A DNA stretch of 14,728 bases from Nitrospinaceae bacterium. Its GTDB lineage: Bacteria; Nitrospinota; Nitrospinia; Nitrospinales; VA-1. Shown piece by piece: positions 5,296-12,341 of this stretch. A program made the translations under genes and the position numbers. The notes beneath the pieces are model-generated. The model searched no databases and was not told the origin of the DNA. It saw nothing but the letters and a program-made list of their open reading frames with translations. The DNA is taken from positions 1 to 14,728 of the forward strand of contig JAESTE010000178.1 in NCBI GenBank assembly GCA_016763735.1, given 5' to 3'. Within the stretch, counting starts at the first letter, position 1, and each line of letters starts with the position of its first letter.

Positions 5296-7914
5296 ATGAT
5301 GTCAAAAATCTCACAATCCAGAATTAATTTAATCGCCTACGCTTGCCTGTTTGCTTCGGGTATGGCGACGTTGGTCTATGAGCTGATTTGGTTTCGTTAT
5401 CTGACCCTTGTTTTTGGAGCGACCTTATATGCTTTGAGTGCCGTATTATGCGCCTTCATGCTGGGCCTTGCGGGCGGTGCCTGGGGGATGGGCAGGATAC
5501 TTGCAAAAGGTAACGGATCGAGACGATTGATTCTATGGTATGGCATTTTTGAAGGATTGATAGGATTGTATGCCTTGTCTTTTCCGTTAGGATTGGAATT
5601 GTTGGAAAAAATTTATCCTCTGGTATTGCCAGCAGATGGGCAGGCCGGGCTCGCGCTCCATATCATGGAGTTCCTGTTGGGTACGCTTTTGATGCTTCCA
5701 GCTACTTTACTCATGGGAGCAACGCTTCCATTGGTCAGTTGCTGGGCTGTGGGAGATGAAAAAGGGCAGATTTTTTCCAGAATTTCTCTTTTGTATGGGT
5801 GGAATACTTTGGGCGCTGTTTTTGGCTGTCTTTTTACGCAATTTTTTGCGATTCAGCTATGGGGAGTTCAAGGGGCGATCAGGTTTGGTATGTTGCTCAA
5901 TGCTTTGGTATTTTTAGTATGTTTTGTATGCGGACGTATTTTTTATCAGGTAGATCAACAGCACTCCAGCGCAAAAAGGGAAAGCAATAACTCTATAGTT
6001 GATGAAGACACTGGAAGCGTAAATCTTCTGATTTTTGTGATGTTTGCCTATTCCGGGATGGCATCTCTTTCCAGCGAAATTCTCTGGACGAGGATTCTCG
6101 TTTTTCCCATGGGAACAACGCTTTTTTCTTTTGCGCTGATTCTTGCCACCTTTTTGTCTGGTATCGCGCTTGGCAGTCTGGTTGCGAGAAGGCTACTCGG
6201 TGAGTCCAATTGGATATTAAAATTTATTCTGATTGAGATTTCGATTGGACTGGTCTGTATTGGAATCCTACCCCTGCTGGAGAACCTGACAGAGTGGACT
6301 TCGCTGGCAGATCGGTTTTTTTATAGTATAGAAAACTCTCCAGAAAAAACGCTCTTCATAAGATTTCTTTTTGCATTTGGTTTGATGTTCGTTCCTACTT
6401 TTGGTTTTGGTCTGTTGTTCCCGCTGGCTAATCATATTTATTCGTTTCGGTTGGAAGCAGTGAGCAAATCCATTGGCAATGTCTATTCCATTAACACATT
6501 GGGTGGAGTGCTGGGAACCATATTGACACCGTTCGTATTTATTCCTCTCTTTGGCATTCGTTTATCCATTTATCTGATTTATGCTGTGCTGATTTTGTTC
6601 GGAGTTTATGTGTTAGCAAAATATCGCAAGCAGAATCCAGTCTTAATATCGGCTGTGGTATTGGTTGTGCTGATAATCGGGAAAACGGTTTTTGTGCCCC
6701 AGATAGAAACAGGGAAATCAGGGGTTCATAATTTGGCCCGGTTGGAAATAAATGTACCCGAAGACAGAATAAAGCTTCTTGATTATAAGGAAGGAGAATT
6801 TTCTACGATCAGTGTGGTGGAGGATACTGAATCTGGGGCACGAACCATTTATCTGGATGGGTTCAGCACCGCTACGGTTTCCAGGTCCTTTTCCGGCAGT
6901 ACTTATATGCAGGCCATGGGGTTTGTGCCCATGGTACTTCATCCAGAACCAAAAAATGTTTTGGTGATTGGATTTGGTACTGGTAATACGCTGGGCATTG
7001 CCTCCCTGTTCCCAAACGCCAATGTCCATGGTGTGGAGATCGATAAGAATGTTTTAAAATTTTCAAAATGGTTTTCCGATTGGAATCACGATGTTTTAAA
7101 GCGGCCCAATACGAAAATGTTTATCCAGGATGGGCGAGCTTTTTTGCGTTGGTCAAGAACTCGCTATGATGTCATCATCATGGAACCGATGTCGCCTTTG
7201 CAGGCAGGCGTTGTTAACCTCTACTCTAAAGAATTTTATGAACTGGCTTTGGACCATTTAGAAGAAGATGGGATTCTGGTGCAGTGGCTGCCGTTGCATC
7301 TGGTAGGGCGTGAGGATGCTCGATCCATTACCCAGACTTTCAAAAATGTGTTCCCGGAATCTTCTGTCTGGAACAGTTTTTTGACCCGCATTGTTCTTTT
7401 GGTAGGATCGCGTGAAAAGGTGAACATTGATAAAAACCTTTTCGATACCAAGTTGAAAAACTCGGAACTTAAAAAAGTTGCGGAAGAAATGAAAGTCATG
7501 TCTTTTCTGGACTTCGCGGATTTTTTTATTACTGATGCCAGCCATTTGTCTGCTTTTCTGGAAAACGCAGCGGAGATATCTGATGACCGGCCGATTCTGG
7601 AATTTTCTACGGTATCTCTTTTGCCGCCTTTAAAATGGGAAACAGATGAAGTTTTCTTAAATATGCTACGGCACCGAATAAACAACAATCCTCCTGTAAC
7701 GGGAATGACCTTGCAAGAACGGGAAGTATTTGATCGTAATTTTAAATTGAGAACCGCACAAAGACTGGCGGTGTTCTCGCGCAGGTATCAGGGGCCGGGA
7801 GCAGATGCTTTTGCGAAGCGCAATTATTTTGCAGGATTGGAAGCGATGAATATTTATTTTGCTACCTATTCCAAGCCGCAAGTTCATCTGGATGAGGCCC
7901 AATGGAAAAAATGA
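5296..7914 (+). CDS. Polytopic membrane protein fused to a spermidine-synthase-like domain
   Basis: This 872-residue fusion has about 14 membrane segments in residues 10-480 and a soluble Rossmann-type domain from about 485. The membrane part is an internal duplication: SGMATLVYELIWFR (from 21) and SGMASLSSEILWTR (from 253) open two similar halves. The soluble domain has the spermidine-synthase fold: GFGTG (559-563) for the nucleotide, GVEID (579-583) for the ribose hydroxyls and DGRAF (612-616). IIMEPMSP (627-634) stands where true aminopropyltransferases have an Asp-containing D-x-x-D-P motif, so polyamine synthesis is doubtful. ISDDRPILEF (about 760) is typical of this fused family. The start is ATG 5296 or ATG 5299; GAAGG at 5287-5291 is better spaced for 5299. 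The substrate is unknown; the enzyme may act on something moved by the membrane part. Confidence 0.9.
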   Translation: MMSKISQSRINLIAYACLFASGMATLVYELIWFRYLTLVFGATLYALSAVLCAFMLGLAGGAWGMGRILAKGNGSRRLILWYGIFEGLIGLYALSFPLGLELLEKIYPLVLPADGQAGLALHIMEFLLGTLLMLPATLLMGATLPLVSCWAVGDEKGQIFSRISLLYGWNTLGAVFGCLFTQFFAIQLWGVQGAIRFGMLLNALVFLVCFVCGRIFYQVDQQHSSAKRESNNSIVDEDTGSVNLLIFVMFAYSGMASLSSEILWTRILVFPMGTTLFSFALILATFLSGIALGSLVARRLLGESNWILKFILIEISIGLVCIGILPLLENLTEWTSLADRFFYSIENSPEKTLFIRFLFAFGLMFVPTFGFGLLFPLANHIYSFRLEAVSKSIGNVYSINTLGGVLGTILTPFVFIPLFGIRLSIYLIYAVLILFGVYVLAKYRKQNPVLISAVVLVVLIIGKTVFVPQIETGKSGVHNLARLEINVPEDRIKLLDYKEGEFSTISVVEDTESGARTIYLDGFSTATVSRSFSGSTYMQAMGFVPMVLHPEPKNVLVIGFGTGNTLGIASLFPNANVHGVEIDKNVLKFSKWFSDWNHDVLKRPNTKMFIQDGRAFLRWSRTRYDVIIMEPMSPLQAGVVNLYSKEFYELALDHLEEDGILVQWLPLHLVGREDARSITQTFKNVFPESSVWNSFLTRIVLLVGSREKVNIDKNLFDTKLKNSELKKVAEEMKVMSFLDFADFFITDASHLSAFLENAAEISDDRPILEFSTVSLLPPLKWETDEVFLNMLRHRINNNPPVTGMTLQEREVFDRNFKLRTAQRLAVFSRRYQGPGADAFAKRNYFAGLEAMNIYFATYSKPQVHLDEAQWKK

Positions 7915-8190
7915 AAGGTCTTTTCCAATTCAGCAACGGCGACAAAATTCTGATTGTTCTTTGTATTCTGTTCAACGCCGGACTTTTTTATTATTTTGGT
8001 TCAGATATGGGGCAGGGTAGTTGTGAGAGTTGAAGGCAATGCCGAAAGAGGGCTGGATGCGGTTGTAAGCTAATCCCCTCTAGCGAGGGAGGTAGCTGGC
8101 GATAAATTTTTGGGCTGGCAAAGTAGTTGTCTCGGTTGAGCGAGCCTTGCAAGTTGCACCTGCGGCAAGTAGCCATCAAAGGATGGCCCT
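7911..8190 (+). pseudogene. Short ATGA-coupled frame, possible broken NusG-domain-II-like gene
   Basis: ATG at 7911 overlaps the TGA of the preceding gene (ATGA), a usual sign of translational coupling; an in-frame ATG at 7902 is also possible. The open frame ends at TGA 8031-8033 after 40 residues: a short polar start with GDK, one membrane segment (ILIVLCILFNAGLFYYFG) and a Gly/Ser-rich end. This start resembles single-pass NusG-domain-II proteins. One frame over, from 8017, the sequence reads VVVRVEGNAERGLDAVVS before TAA 8071-8073, as expected of the first domain strands. Back in the original frame, SEPCKLH and IKGW (8139-8186) faintly recall the family's PCxxxxC...GW region. One frameshift at GGG 8015-8017 plus later stops would explain this. 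The alternative is a genuine 40-residue membrane peptide gene (7911-8033). Family assignment is by eye and weak. Confidence 0.35.
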
Positions 8191-8289
8191 ATTTTAAAAT
8201 TGTGGACTGGTCACTGAAGCATTTTTTTGCTAGCCTCTAATATTCCAAGTCCATAGAACGTAACCGAAAACCTTTTAATAAATAATATT
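7915..8289. other. 375-base stretch without an intact gene
   Basis: Between the stop of the membrane-fused gene and the start of the next protein there is no intact reading frame of normal size. The first part holds the short coupled frame described at 7911. The middle holds a strong dyad at 8069-8096, and CTTGC (8146-8150) can pair with GCAAG (8165-8169). The hexamer GCTGGC occurs at 8095-8100 and again at 8114-8119. The last 90 bases are AT-rich and presumably carry the promoter of the next gene, but I see no good -35/-10 pair. A minus-strand frame at 7991-8179 shows no recognisable protein character. Confidence 0.5.
8069..8096. repeat. Perfect-ended dyad (hairpin)
   Basis: GCTA (8069-8072) pairs with TAGC (8093-8096), and CCCTC (8076-8080) pairs with GAGGG (8085-8089). 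The loop is TAGC and the two stems are separated by a symmetric 3x3 internal bulge (ATC / AGG). The loop sequence repeats the outer stem sequence. A T-run (TTTTT at 8107-8111) comes 11 bases later, too far for a standard intrinsic terminator of the upstream gene. It may be a REP-like palindrome, an mRNA 3'-end structure or part of a small repeat element. Confidence 0.45.
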
Positions 8290-9183
8290 TTGTCTCTTTT
8301 AGAATCTAAAAAACTGGATTTAATATTCAAACTGCTTATCGGGGTTGACCTGATTGCCATGCTGATTATTTTTATTCATGCCCGCATTTGGCCAGATTTT
8401 CCGTTTCCTCATTTGGGGGCTAGATTGAACAACCCATTTATGTTTTTTCTAATCCTTCTGGTTTTGAGGGGATGGGTCAATTCAGATTTTCGAGGAAAAC
8501 AACTGTCTTTGATAAAAAGAGTTACCACAGAGGAACCCCTCCGCATCTACTTTTTTTCTTTCCTTTTAATGATGCAGGTTGGGCTGGAAATAATGTGGTT
8601 TAAATATCCGGGAGATTTATTCTGGAGCTTGAATGCAGAAAAAGGATATGGAACTCTTTTTACAACGGCACAGTTATTTGTTTTGGGGTTCGTCGTCCTT
8701 ATTACCGCCCGTGCAGATTATGGTCATGGTGCTTCCTGGAGTAACAAACTTCCTTGGTTCCTCGTTGCTTTCGTATACTTTTTTATTGGTCTGGATGATT
8801 GCATAGGCATTCATGAAAACTTTATAAATATTGGCCGGACATTGGCTCTTGAATCTGTCGTATTTCATTTTGTTCACGAATGGCTTTGGTTTTATGCTCC
8901 GATGATTGTGGTAGTGGTTGTGTTTCTCGCAAGGTTTTTTTTGCAGCGGTTTTTCTATTCCCCAAAATTATTGGGCACGATGTTTGTTGCCCTGACATTA
9001 TGGATTGGGGTTTTGGTATTAGAAGGTCTTGCAAAAAGTGTGGTCGATCCTGTGAGTTATGATTACGATCGGTTATTGATTGGCGTTGAAGAAGGATTTG
9101 AAATTCTAGGAGCAACACTTTTTATGATGGGATTCAGCAGACATTATAAAAACCTGCAAGAAAAACCCCGAACCGAACCATGA
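8290..9183 (+). CDS. Polytopic membrane protein of unknown function
   Basis: This 297-residue protein has about eight hydrophobic segments (near 15-31, 48-62, 85-105, 122-142, 154-172, 198-220, 228-250 and 266-282). No named family is recognised. Polar residues cluster at helix ends in a pattern that looks functional: DD-x4-HE (D169, D170, H175, E176), H193 and HEW (H196, E197), E245, and EE-x2-E (E267, E268, E271). Such conserved acidic/His sets in membrane proteins often mark a metal or catalytic site, as in ceramidase-like hydrolases, but that is only analogy. The start is uncertain: the frame is open back to 8257, TTG at 8290 is the only near-standard start before a Met deep in the first helix, and no ribosome binding site is seen. 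It is convergent with the ATPase gene, 7 bases away. Confidence 0.75.
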   Translation: MSLLESKKLDLIFKLLIGVDLIAMLIIFIHARIWPDFPFPHLGARLNNPFMFFLILLVLRGWVNSDFRGKQLSLIKRVTTEEPLRIYFFSFLLMMQVGLEIMWFKYPGDLFWSLNAEKGYGTLFTTAQLFVLGFVVLITARADYGHGASWSNKLPWFLVAFVYFFIGLDDCIGIHENFINIGRTLALESVVFHFVHEWLWFYAPMIVVVVVFLARFFLQRFFYSPKLLGTMFVALTLWIGVLVLEGLAKSVVDPVSYDYDRLLIGVEEGFEILGATLFMMGFSRHYKNLQEKPRTEP

Positions 9184-9190
9184 CCTATTT

Positions 9191-10888
9191 TTAGCGCAGG
9201 CGGTTAATCACTGCGAGAACATCCTGAAATCTGGGCAGTGCCAGTCTTCCATTGTTAAAGGGGGTTATGCTATCCAGCCCCAAGCGCTCTATTTTTTTTA
9301 AGATTGCCCTGAGGACTTGGGCTTGTTTACCTTCCTGATTTTGTCTGTCTTTAACCTGTTTTAAAATCCACCCACATATTTCAAGTTGGCCTTCTTCTAT
9401 CAAGTGTTCCACATAGCGCACATCGATTTCGGTTTGACCGAGTATCAATGTGATGCGTTGTCGAGTTTGAATGACACAATTTTTTTTTCCGCGCTGAAAA
9501 TTTAGAGACGAAAGATCGCGATATCTCTGTTTGGTCGGAGGGAAAGCAAACCGGGTTTCAATTTTTCGGTCTGTGGGATTTTCTTTTACAATTTTTTTGG
9601 CTTTTTGCGTGACTTCCGTCGGACGAAAAGAATCCATAGCGATGACTCGATAGGCGGAGTCAAAATAGTCACCGCTTCCACCCATTACCAGAAGGGTGCT
9701 GACTCCGAAGTCTTTATATAGTTCTTCGACTCGATCCACCAATGGGGTGATGGGTTCCCGGTCGTTTGCAATCAATGCTTGCATTCTGGCATCGCGGATC
9801 ATGAAATTGGTAGCGCAGGTATCTTCATCCATTAAAAGAAGTGAAGATTCTGCTTCGAGTGCTTCGACAATGTTAATGGCTTGAGATGTAGACCCGCTGG
9901 CGGATTGGGTGGAAAAATTTTCTGTAGTTGAAACCAGCGGCAAATCATCCATGAAACCGGATATGTTTATTGGTTGTGTGGGTCGACCATCCTCTGCTCT
10001 GATTTTTACTGCTGTGGGATCGGTGGCTATGAGTTCTCTTCCATCACCCGGAGCATGTGGGTAAACAGCATTTTGGATAGCGTTCAACAAGGTACTTTTG
10101 CCATGGAAGCCACCACCGACAATCAAGGTGATTCCTTTGGGTACCGGCATTCCGCTCACTTTGCCTTTGTGGGGGAGGTCTACTTCTGCCCGCAATCCAT
10201 CGGGAGAAAGAAATGCGATACAATTTTTCTTCAGAGGCAAGTCGCTGATCCCTGATTCGCGTGGAAGGTGAGAGCCATCGGTAACAAATGCCACCCAACC
10301 ATTTTTGCCCAGCGTGTCTCTTAAGGCGAAATAGTCTTCCAGTGTTTTTATGGAATTTTGTATTTGTTTTAAATCGAGTGAGTTTGCTGATAAGGATTCT
10401 TCCCATACAGAGGGAAGTAATTCTGAAAATAGGCGGACGCATTCTTGAGCAAGAACACTGCGCCCATTTCCCGGCAATCCAGCAAATAAGATCACGGTTA
10501 TCGAATCGTTTTTAATTTTTATGCCGCTTCTTAAGATTACTTTTTGGCTCGGAGATTGAACGGAAATTTCTCCACTTCTTCCTGACCCTGTGACACGCCT
10601 CTTCAATGTTGAAATTTTTTTATGAACAGCTCTTAATAGATGATCTTCCAGTGCAAGTTTTTTAACAGAGGTATCGTAGAAGGTGGGTGGAAAACCGATT
10701 TCAGATAGTTTTGTCGATAAGGATAACCGCGAAGGGGCTGCAAATGGGTCCCCTTGTACATGTTCAAAACGCAACGTAAAAGGAGGAAACTGAAAACTTT
10801 TTTCCTGTAGTGTTTTGTAAGATATGTAGCCTTTGGCGTTTAAAGAAATCAACAGATCATGCAGATCCTTGGGAATGCTAGAAGACAT
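9191..10888 (-). CDS. ABC-class P-loop ATPase (PF09818 / COG3044 type)
   Basis: This 565-residue cytoplasmic protein is a full-length member of the bacterial 'predicted ATPase of the ABC class'. Family marks in order: FEHVQGDPFAAPSRL (41-55), GSGRSGEI (101-108), GLPGNGRS (137-144, a P-loop-like turn with Arg for Lys), Walker A GGGFHGKS (258-265, K264), signature-like SASGSTSQA (329-337) and Walker B LLLMDED (350-356). These are followed by an MGGSGDYF switch region (about 395-402). It has no transmembrane domain, so it is not a transporter. A eukaryotic relative, trypanosome MRB1590, binds RNA and takes part in mitochondrial RNA editing; the bacterial role is undefined. Its ATG overlaps the stop of the radical SAM gene by one base (TGATG on the coding strand) and has no ribosome binding site of its own, so it is translationally coupled. 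Confidence 0.92.
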   Translation of the reverse strand: MSSSIPKDLHDLLISLNAKGYISYKTLQEKSFQFPPFTLRFEHVQGDPFAAPSRLSLSTKLSEIGFPPTFYDTSVKKLALEDHLLRAVHKKISTLKRRVTGSGRSGEISVQSPSQKVILRSGIKIKNDSITVILFAGLPGNGRSVLAQECVRLFSELLPSVWEESLSANSLDLKQIQNSIKTLEDYFALRDTLGKNGWVAFVTDGSHLPRESGISDLPLKKNCIAFLSPDGLRAEVDLPHKGKVSGMPVPKGITLIVGGGFHGKSTLLNAIQNAVYPHAPGDGRELIATDPTAVKIRAEDGRPTQPINISGFMDDLPLVSTTENFSTQSASGSTSQAINIVEALEAESSLLLMDEDTCATNFMIRDARMQALIANDREPITPLVDRVEELYKDFGVSTLLVMGGSGDYFDSAYRVIAMDSFRPTEVTQKAKKIVKENPTDRKIETRFAFPPTKQRYRDLSSLNFQRGKKNCVIQTRQRITLILGQTEIDVRYVEHLIEEGQLEICGWILKQVKDRQNQEGKQAQVLRAILKKIERLGLDSITPFNNGRLALPRFQDVLAVINRLR

Positions 10889-11733
10889 CAGGAGTAATTC
10901 CCCGCAAACCCGGCGGCCGAGACACCCGTGGGCAGGTAGTTTCTGGCGATATCAATCACCTTATCTCTATAGGATAGGTGAATGGATTCCGGCATGACAT
11001 TTTTCATGATAGCGGGGAGAGAAGTTTTTTGGGTTCTTGATCCATCGGAAGTCCCATCTCCAAATATAAAATGATCGATGATAACTGCTGAAGCTCCTGC
11101 AGATTTCAGTCTGCGAAAAAAAAGTTCCGCATCGTTCAAAGGGTGCAGAGGCGAAAGGCAAATCACTGTGAAAACTCCACGAGATGAAAGTTGCTCTAAT
11201 GCTCGAATTCTCGAATCGACACTGCATGGAGGTGGTGGCAGGCCAGGAAGCCGATCTCGGTCTCCTTCTATCGAAATATGGACTCTTAGCTTACGACTCC
11301 GGGATAGTTCATCAATGAGATCTGCGTCCTCTAATATAGTGGAAGAGTGCGTCTGTAAAATGATTTCATCTGGAGGCGTTATTCGCATTGCCTGCAGCAC
11401 TTTTCGGGTAATACGATATTTTTTTTCTGCAGGTTGCCAGGGATCAGTTGAGCTGGACATGAAAATGGAGAAAGGCATGGATTGTTTGTGAGCCCAGGAC
11501 TTTTCCTTGTCTACTGTTTTAGAATATAAATCGTTGGTTTTGACATCCACAAAGCTCCCCCATTCACGGCCCCGGGTTATCCAGGTGTTGAAGCGGACGT
11601 AGCACCCCTGACCGCAGGAAGAGTTTCCGAATCCGCAGCCGCTATAAGGATTCAGAGAATGAGAACAAACACTTTTCAGGTATCCCGTGGTGCGTGTCAG
11701 AATTGATTTGTTTTGAATTGGATTTATCTGCAC
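10888..11733 (-). CDS. SPL-like radical SAM protein
   Basis: This 281-residue protein resembles the spore-photoproduct-lyase/Rv2578c branch of radical SAM enzymes. LNPYSGCGFG (27-36) leads into the iron-sulfur cysteines, and FMSSSTDPWQPAEKKYRITRKVL matches the STDPYQPxE motif. A later HISIEGD strand and a downstream VICLSPLHPLND strand complete the barrel pattern. The cysteines are C33-x6-C40-x3-C44, not the canonical CxxxCxxC, although the surrounding GC...CGQGCYVRFN text looks like a conserved subfamily form. These enzymes cleave S-adenosylmethionine to start radical chemistry; relatives repair DNA photoproducts, but the substrate here is unknown. The start is GTG (11733-11731), with no clear ribosome binding site. 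It lies 22 bases after the secreted-protein gene and overlaps the ATPase start by one base. Confidence 0.9.
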   Translation of the reverse strand: MQINPIQNKSILTRTTGYLKSVCSHSLNPYSGCGFGNSSCGQGCYVRFNTWITRGREWGSFVDVKTNDLYSKTVDKEKSWAHKQSMPFSIFMSSSTDPWQPAEKKYRITRKVLQAMRITPPDEIILQTHSSTILEDADLIDELSRSRKLRVHISIEGDRDRLPGLPPPPCSVDSRIRALEQLSSRGVFTVICLSPLHPLNDAELFFRRLKSAGASAVIIDHFIFGDGTSDGSRTQKTSLPAIMKNVMPESIHLSYRDKVIDIARNYLPTGVSAAGFAGNYS

Positions 11734-11755
11734 ATTTTTTGTGGGGGAAATAGTG

Positions 11756-12232
11756 TCAAGGAATTTTATTCCATTGAACCGATGCCAGGTTCGTTTTGAA
11801 ATCAGGAGATGGTTTTAAAAAAGCTTCGTAGCCGCCTGTGCCGTTGCTAGGTTGAAAAACCTTCCATTGCTCTGCGGGGAAATTATCAATTTCTGTAATT
11901 TGCACCCTTTTATCATCCGTTTTGGTTAGGACAAGATAACCTCTTGTTTTGCCGAAAAAAAATTGCCCGTATACAGTTACTGTTGTTCCTGATGGTCCGT
12001 CAAGACGCAGCGAATATTCACCTCTGCAAAAACGGTTTCGCATATCGCTAAGATGAGGAAGGTCTTTCGTGATGCGTAGATATGTGTTGCAAAGTCGGCC
12101 CTTTATTAGAATTTCGCCGGAGTTTTCAATATTTTTGAAAAGAATCAATTCGGTATCAGGTTCATATCCCAAACCAGGGGCAGCGAAGCCAATAACAAGT
12201 ATAAAGACGGTCAGAATTGTTTTCATTTTCAT
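11756..12232 (-). CDS. Small secreted protein, unknown function
   Basis: This 158-residue protein has a Sec signal peptide (MKMK start, hydrophobic core 5-19, probable cleavage after LG at about residue 22). The mature part of about 136 residues looks beta-rich, with strands such as YSLRLDGPSGTTVTVYG and RGYLVLTK. It has two cysteines (C48, C69) that could form a disulfide in the periplasm. No family is recognised. The start is well supported: AAAAAGG lies 8 bases before the ATG. It is the first gene of the minus-strand trio, only 22 bases ahead of the radical SAM gene, so probably cotranscribed. Its function need not relate to the two cytoplasmic enzymes. It is divergent from the histidine kinase across 109 bases of AT-rich DNA that could hold both promoters. 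Confidence 0.75.
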   Translation of the reverse strand: MKMKTILTVFILVIGFAAPGLGYEPDTELILFKNIENSGEILIKGRLCNTYLRITKDLPHLSDMRNRFCRGEYSLRLDGPSGTTVTVYGQFFFGKTRGYLVLTKTDDKRVQITEIDNFPAEQWKVFQPSNGTGGYEAFLKPSPDFKTNLASVQWNKIP

Positions 12233-12341
12233 AGGACGTTCCTTTTTCAGTGTTCTATTATTTTAAGGCAAAATGTTGTATTCTGCAAAGCCTGTCCGCA
12301 CATTTTATTTCTCGTAATCTCAGTTAAATAATTGAATTTAA

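Noticed and set aside
7236..7688. Minus-strand frame of 150 codons
   Set aside because: It is a shadow of the spermidine-synthase-like domain, which is continuous on the plus strand.
7991..8179. Minus-strand frame of 62 codons in the gene-poor gap
   Set aside because: It overlaps the ATGA-coupled frame and the dyad, has no ribosome binding site or recognisable family text, and its reading follows from the palindrome.
9700..10120. The ABC-class ATPase as a transporter subunit
   Set aside because: There is no transmembrane partner or LSGGQ signature; the family layout is that of soluble PF09818 proteins.
11078..11491. Plus-strand frame of 137 codons, Arg/Ser-rich
   Set aside because: It is antisense to the radical SAM barrel; composition is typical of a shadow frame.
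11754..11759. Perfect TTGACA on the minus strand ahead of the radical SAM gene
   Set aside because: There is no acceptable -10 at the right distance, and the hexamer overlaps the stop codon of the upstream gene in a likely operon.
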